From assembly GCA_029260345.1 (NCBI GenBank), contig JAJDDK010000006.1, forward strand, positions 62,001-126,000: a stretch of 64,000 nt of DNA. Reading direction: 5' to 3'. The DNA comes from Phycisphaerales bacterium (GTDB lineage: Bacteria; Planctomycetota; Phycisphaerae; Phycisphaerales; UBA1924). The notes under the pieces are model-generated. The model searched no databases. It saw only the letters and a list, made by a program, of their open reading frames with translations, and had not been told where the DNA came from. Shown piece by piece: positions 62,800 to 64,000 of this stretch. The position numbers and the translations under genes were made by a program. Numbering within the stretch: position 1 is the first letter of the stretch; each line of letters opens with the position of its first letter.

Positions 62800-64000
62800 G
62801 TGGCTCGCATTTCGCGTCACCTGACTTGTGTGGTTTCAACCGTCGCAGCTCTTGGCATGGCTGGAACCGCCATGGCGCAGCCGCTGAACTTTCGTATTGA
62901 AGTCGCGGAGCATTCGATGCCGCCGCTGCACTCGTACGCATTCGGCGAACTCGGCGATTGGTACTTCTTCTTTGGCGGCATTTCCGGCCAAGGTTTGCAT
63001 GACCTGACGCAGGGCGCAAAGCCGGGGACCGTCCCGCCATCCTTCCCGGTCAACGTCTTCAGCGAAGAAATCATCGCGTTCAATCATGAAACCGGTGAAA
63101 CGCTGACCAGCGGCATTGATCACCTGCCGACCGACACGCGCCTCGCGCTTTTTCAAACGAATAGCGCCAGCGTGCAGATCGACGACACGCTGCATATCCA
63201 TGGCGGTTACGGTCCGACGGCGGATGGGACAGATTGGATGACGCGCGCGACGGTGACGTCGGTTGATTTGCCTGCCCTGCTGGCGGCCATGCAACTGAGC
63301 AATCCGGCGCCGAGCAGCGCATTCACCACCGCTTCGTCCCCAGAGTCGCAAGTCGCGGGTGGCATCATCGTCAAGATGGGCGATATGGGCCGCAAGTACG
63401 CCTTGATCGGCGGCTCAAATTTCATCGGTGATTACGCCGGGAACACGCTGTTCCTGAACATTTACTCAGAGTCGGCGCAGATCTTTGATGCGGATGTTTC
63501 CGTCGTGGCGCCGTACAAGACATTGTCCGGGTCCACGCTGCACCGGCGCGACATGAACGCGCTGCCGATGACGTACCCGGACGGCAAGAGCGGGACCAAG
63601 ACCGGTTTCGCCATCGCAGGCGGCGTCTTTCAGAATGGATTCTTCATCTGGCGCACGCCGCTCTATTACGCGGACGGCGATGTTGATGTGACCGATGCGT
63701 TCCTCTTCGAACAGCGAATGAATCAGTACGAAGCCGGCGCGCTGAGCTTTTACTCCGAGAGTGACGACGAAAATCGTCAGGTGCTTCTCGGCGGCATTTC
63801 GGACTCCCGCTGGGAGAACGACATGTTCGTGTCGGACGTGCTCGTTCCGTGGGTCTCGGACATCACGCAAATCCGCGTCCAGGGCGGCATGTATCTCGAT
63901 GAAACCGTCATCGGTGGCACGATGCCGCTGCCGACGACCAATGCGCACACGCCCATCGTCGAGAACATCCCGACGTATCCGAATGGACAGATCAATCTCG
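62800..64000 (+). CDS. Secreted protein, 5' part only (runs off window)
   Basis: GTG start at 62800 has GGGAGG at 62787-62792. Reading 400 codons without a stop gives a signal peptide (VARISRHLTCVVSTV...GTAMA-Q) and a beta-rich sequence: YFFFGGISGQGLHDL, LHIHGGYGP, YALIGGSNF and VLLGGISDSRWEND. The repeated GG-with-aromatic pattern suggests a kelch-like beta-propeller. The C-terminus is missing. No catalytic motif is seen. Confidence 0.75.
   Translation, partial: MARISRHLTCVVSTVAALGMAGTAMAQPLNFRIEVAEHSMPPLHSYAFGELGDWYFFFGGISGQGLHDLTQGAKPGTVPPSFPVNVFSEEIIAFNHETGETLTSGIDHLPTDTRLALFQTNSASVQIDDTLHIHGGYGPTADGTDWMTRATVTSVDLPALLAAMQLSNPAPSSAFTTASSPESQVAGGIIVKMGDMGRKYALIGGSNFIGDYAGNTLFLNIYSESAQIFDADVSVVAPYKTLSGSTLHRRDMNALPMTYPDGKSGTKTGFAIAGGVFQNGFFIWRTPLYYADGDVDVTDAFLFEQRMNQYEAGALSFYSESDDENRQVLLGGISDSRWENDMFVSDVLVPWVSDITQIRVQGGMYLDETVIGGTMPLPTTNAHTPIVENIPTYPNGQINL

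Noticed and set aside
1-64000. CRISPR array, prophage, insertion sequence or restriction system
   Set aside because: No direct repeat array, integrase, transposase or methyltransferase was seen on either strand.

Overview
The window is a gene-dense, GC-rich (about 60%) bacterial chromosome segment with about 46 protein-coding genes and no recognisable rRNA or tRNA gene. Two neighbouring secreted proteins (8291-11018) carry dockerin-like motifs of the form DxNGDGxVNGxDLAxLLxxW. Together with class II ribonucleotide reductase, secretin-type export, large secreted proteins of unknown function and G/C-rich palindromic repeats, this points to a planctomycete, most probably class Phycisphaerae. That placement is an inference from protein style; no phylogenetic marker was tested.

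Layout. 1-7.6 kb: a PcrA/UvrD-type helicase (minus) diverges from dcd and nrdJ (deoxynucleotide supply) across a 446-bp intergenic region holding a perfect inverted repeat and two DnaA-box-like 9-mers. 7.6-12.3 kb (minus): frr, two dockerin-type secreted proteins and a secreted double-thioredoxin-fold protein. 12.5-16.5 kb (plus): otsA and a translationally coupled otsB-GH15 fusion (trehalose synthesis plus a possible trehalase). 16.5-24.6 kb: a possible PD-(D/E)XK-fold protein, an AGCS sodium/amino-acid symporter with a large extracytoplasmic insertion, an unknown protein, an RsbV/RsbW-like partner-switching pair and a long secretin. 24.9-38.6 kb: carA, priA, a dicarboxylate symporter, an NAD(P)-binding protein, a Kef-type antiporter, trxB, a large secreted protein, alanine dehydrogenase and ada. 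38.7-47.3 kb: YciI-like protein, exported superoxide dismutase, LURP-one-like protein, queG, a TIM-barrel protein, tig, an exported amidohydrolase, a small membrane protein and clpX. 47.4-52.2 kb: an RND efflux adaptor and pump. 52.2-57.8 kb (minus): guaA and aroB (overlapping), then a ParA-type ATPase fused to a glycogen-binding-like (CBM48/AMPK) domain and a partner protein. 57.9-64 kb: a small lipoprotein, an RsbW-like protein and an MlaE-type permease, a UbiA-family protein, ribH-nusB-ftsY, and the start of a secreted protein cut by the window end.

Most notable points. (1) A roughly 150-bp palindromic element occurs twice: once in frame inside the helicase gene, adding 51 residues between helicase motifs II and III, and once between ald and ada, abutting the ada stop. 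A second, different palindrome is embedded in frame in ada. These resemble Rickettsia-palindromic-element-style insertions into coding sequence, here in two DNA-repair genes. (2) A ParA-type ATPase carries a C-terminal CBM48-like domain and is followed by a protein that may be a P-loop-less partner. (3) T6P phosphatase and a GH15 glucosidase are fused. (4) Two transporters have unusual insertions.

Start codons were re-chosen where a Shine-Dalgarno sequence, signal peptide or family length argued for it. All functional calls rest on motif recognition by eye.
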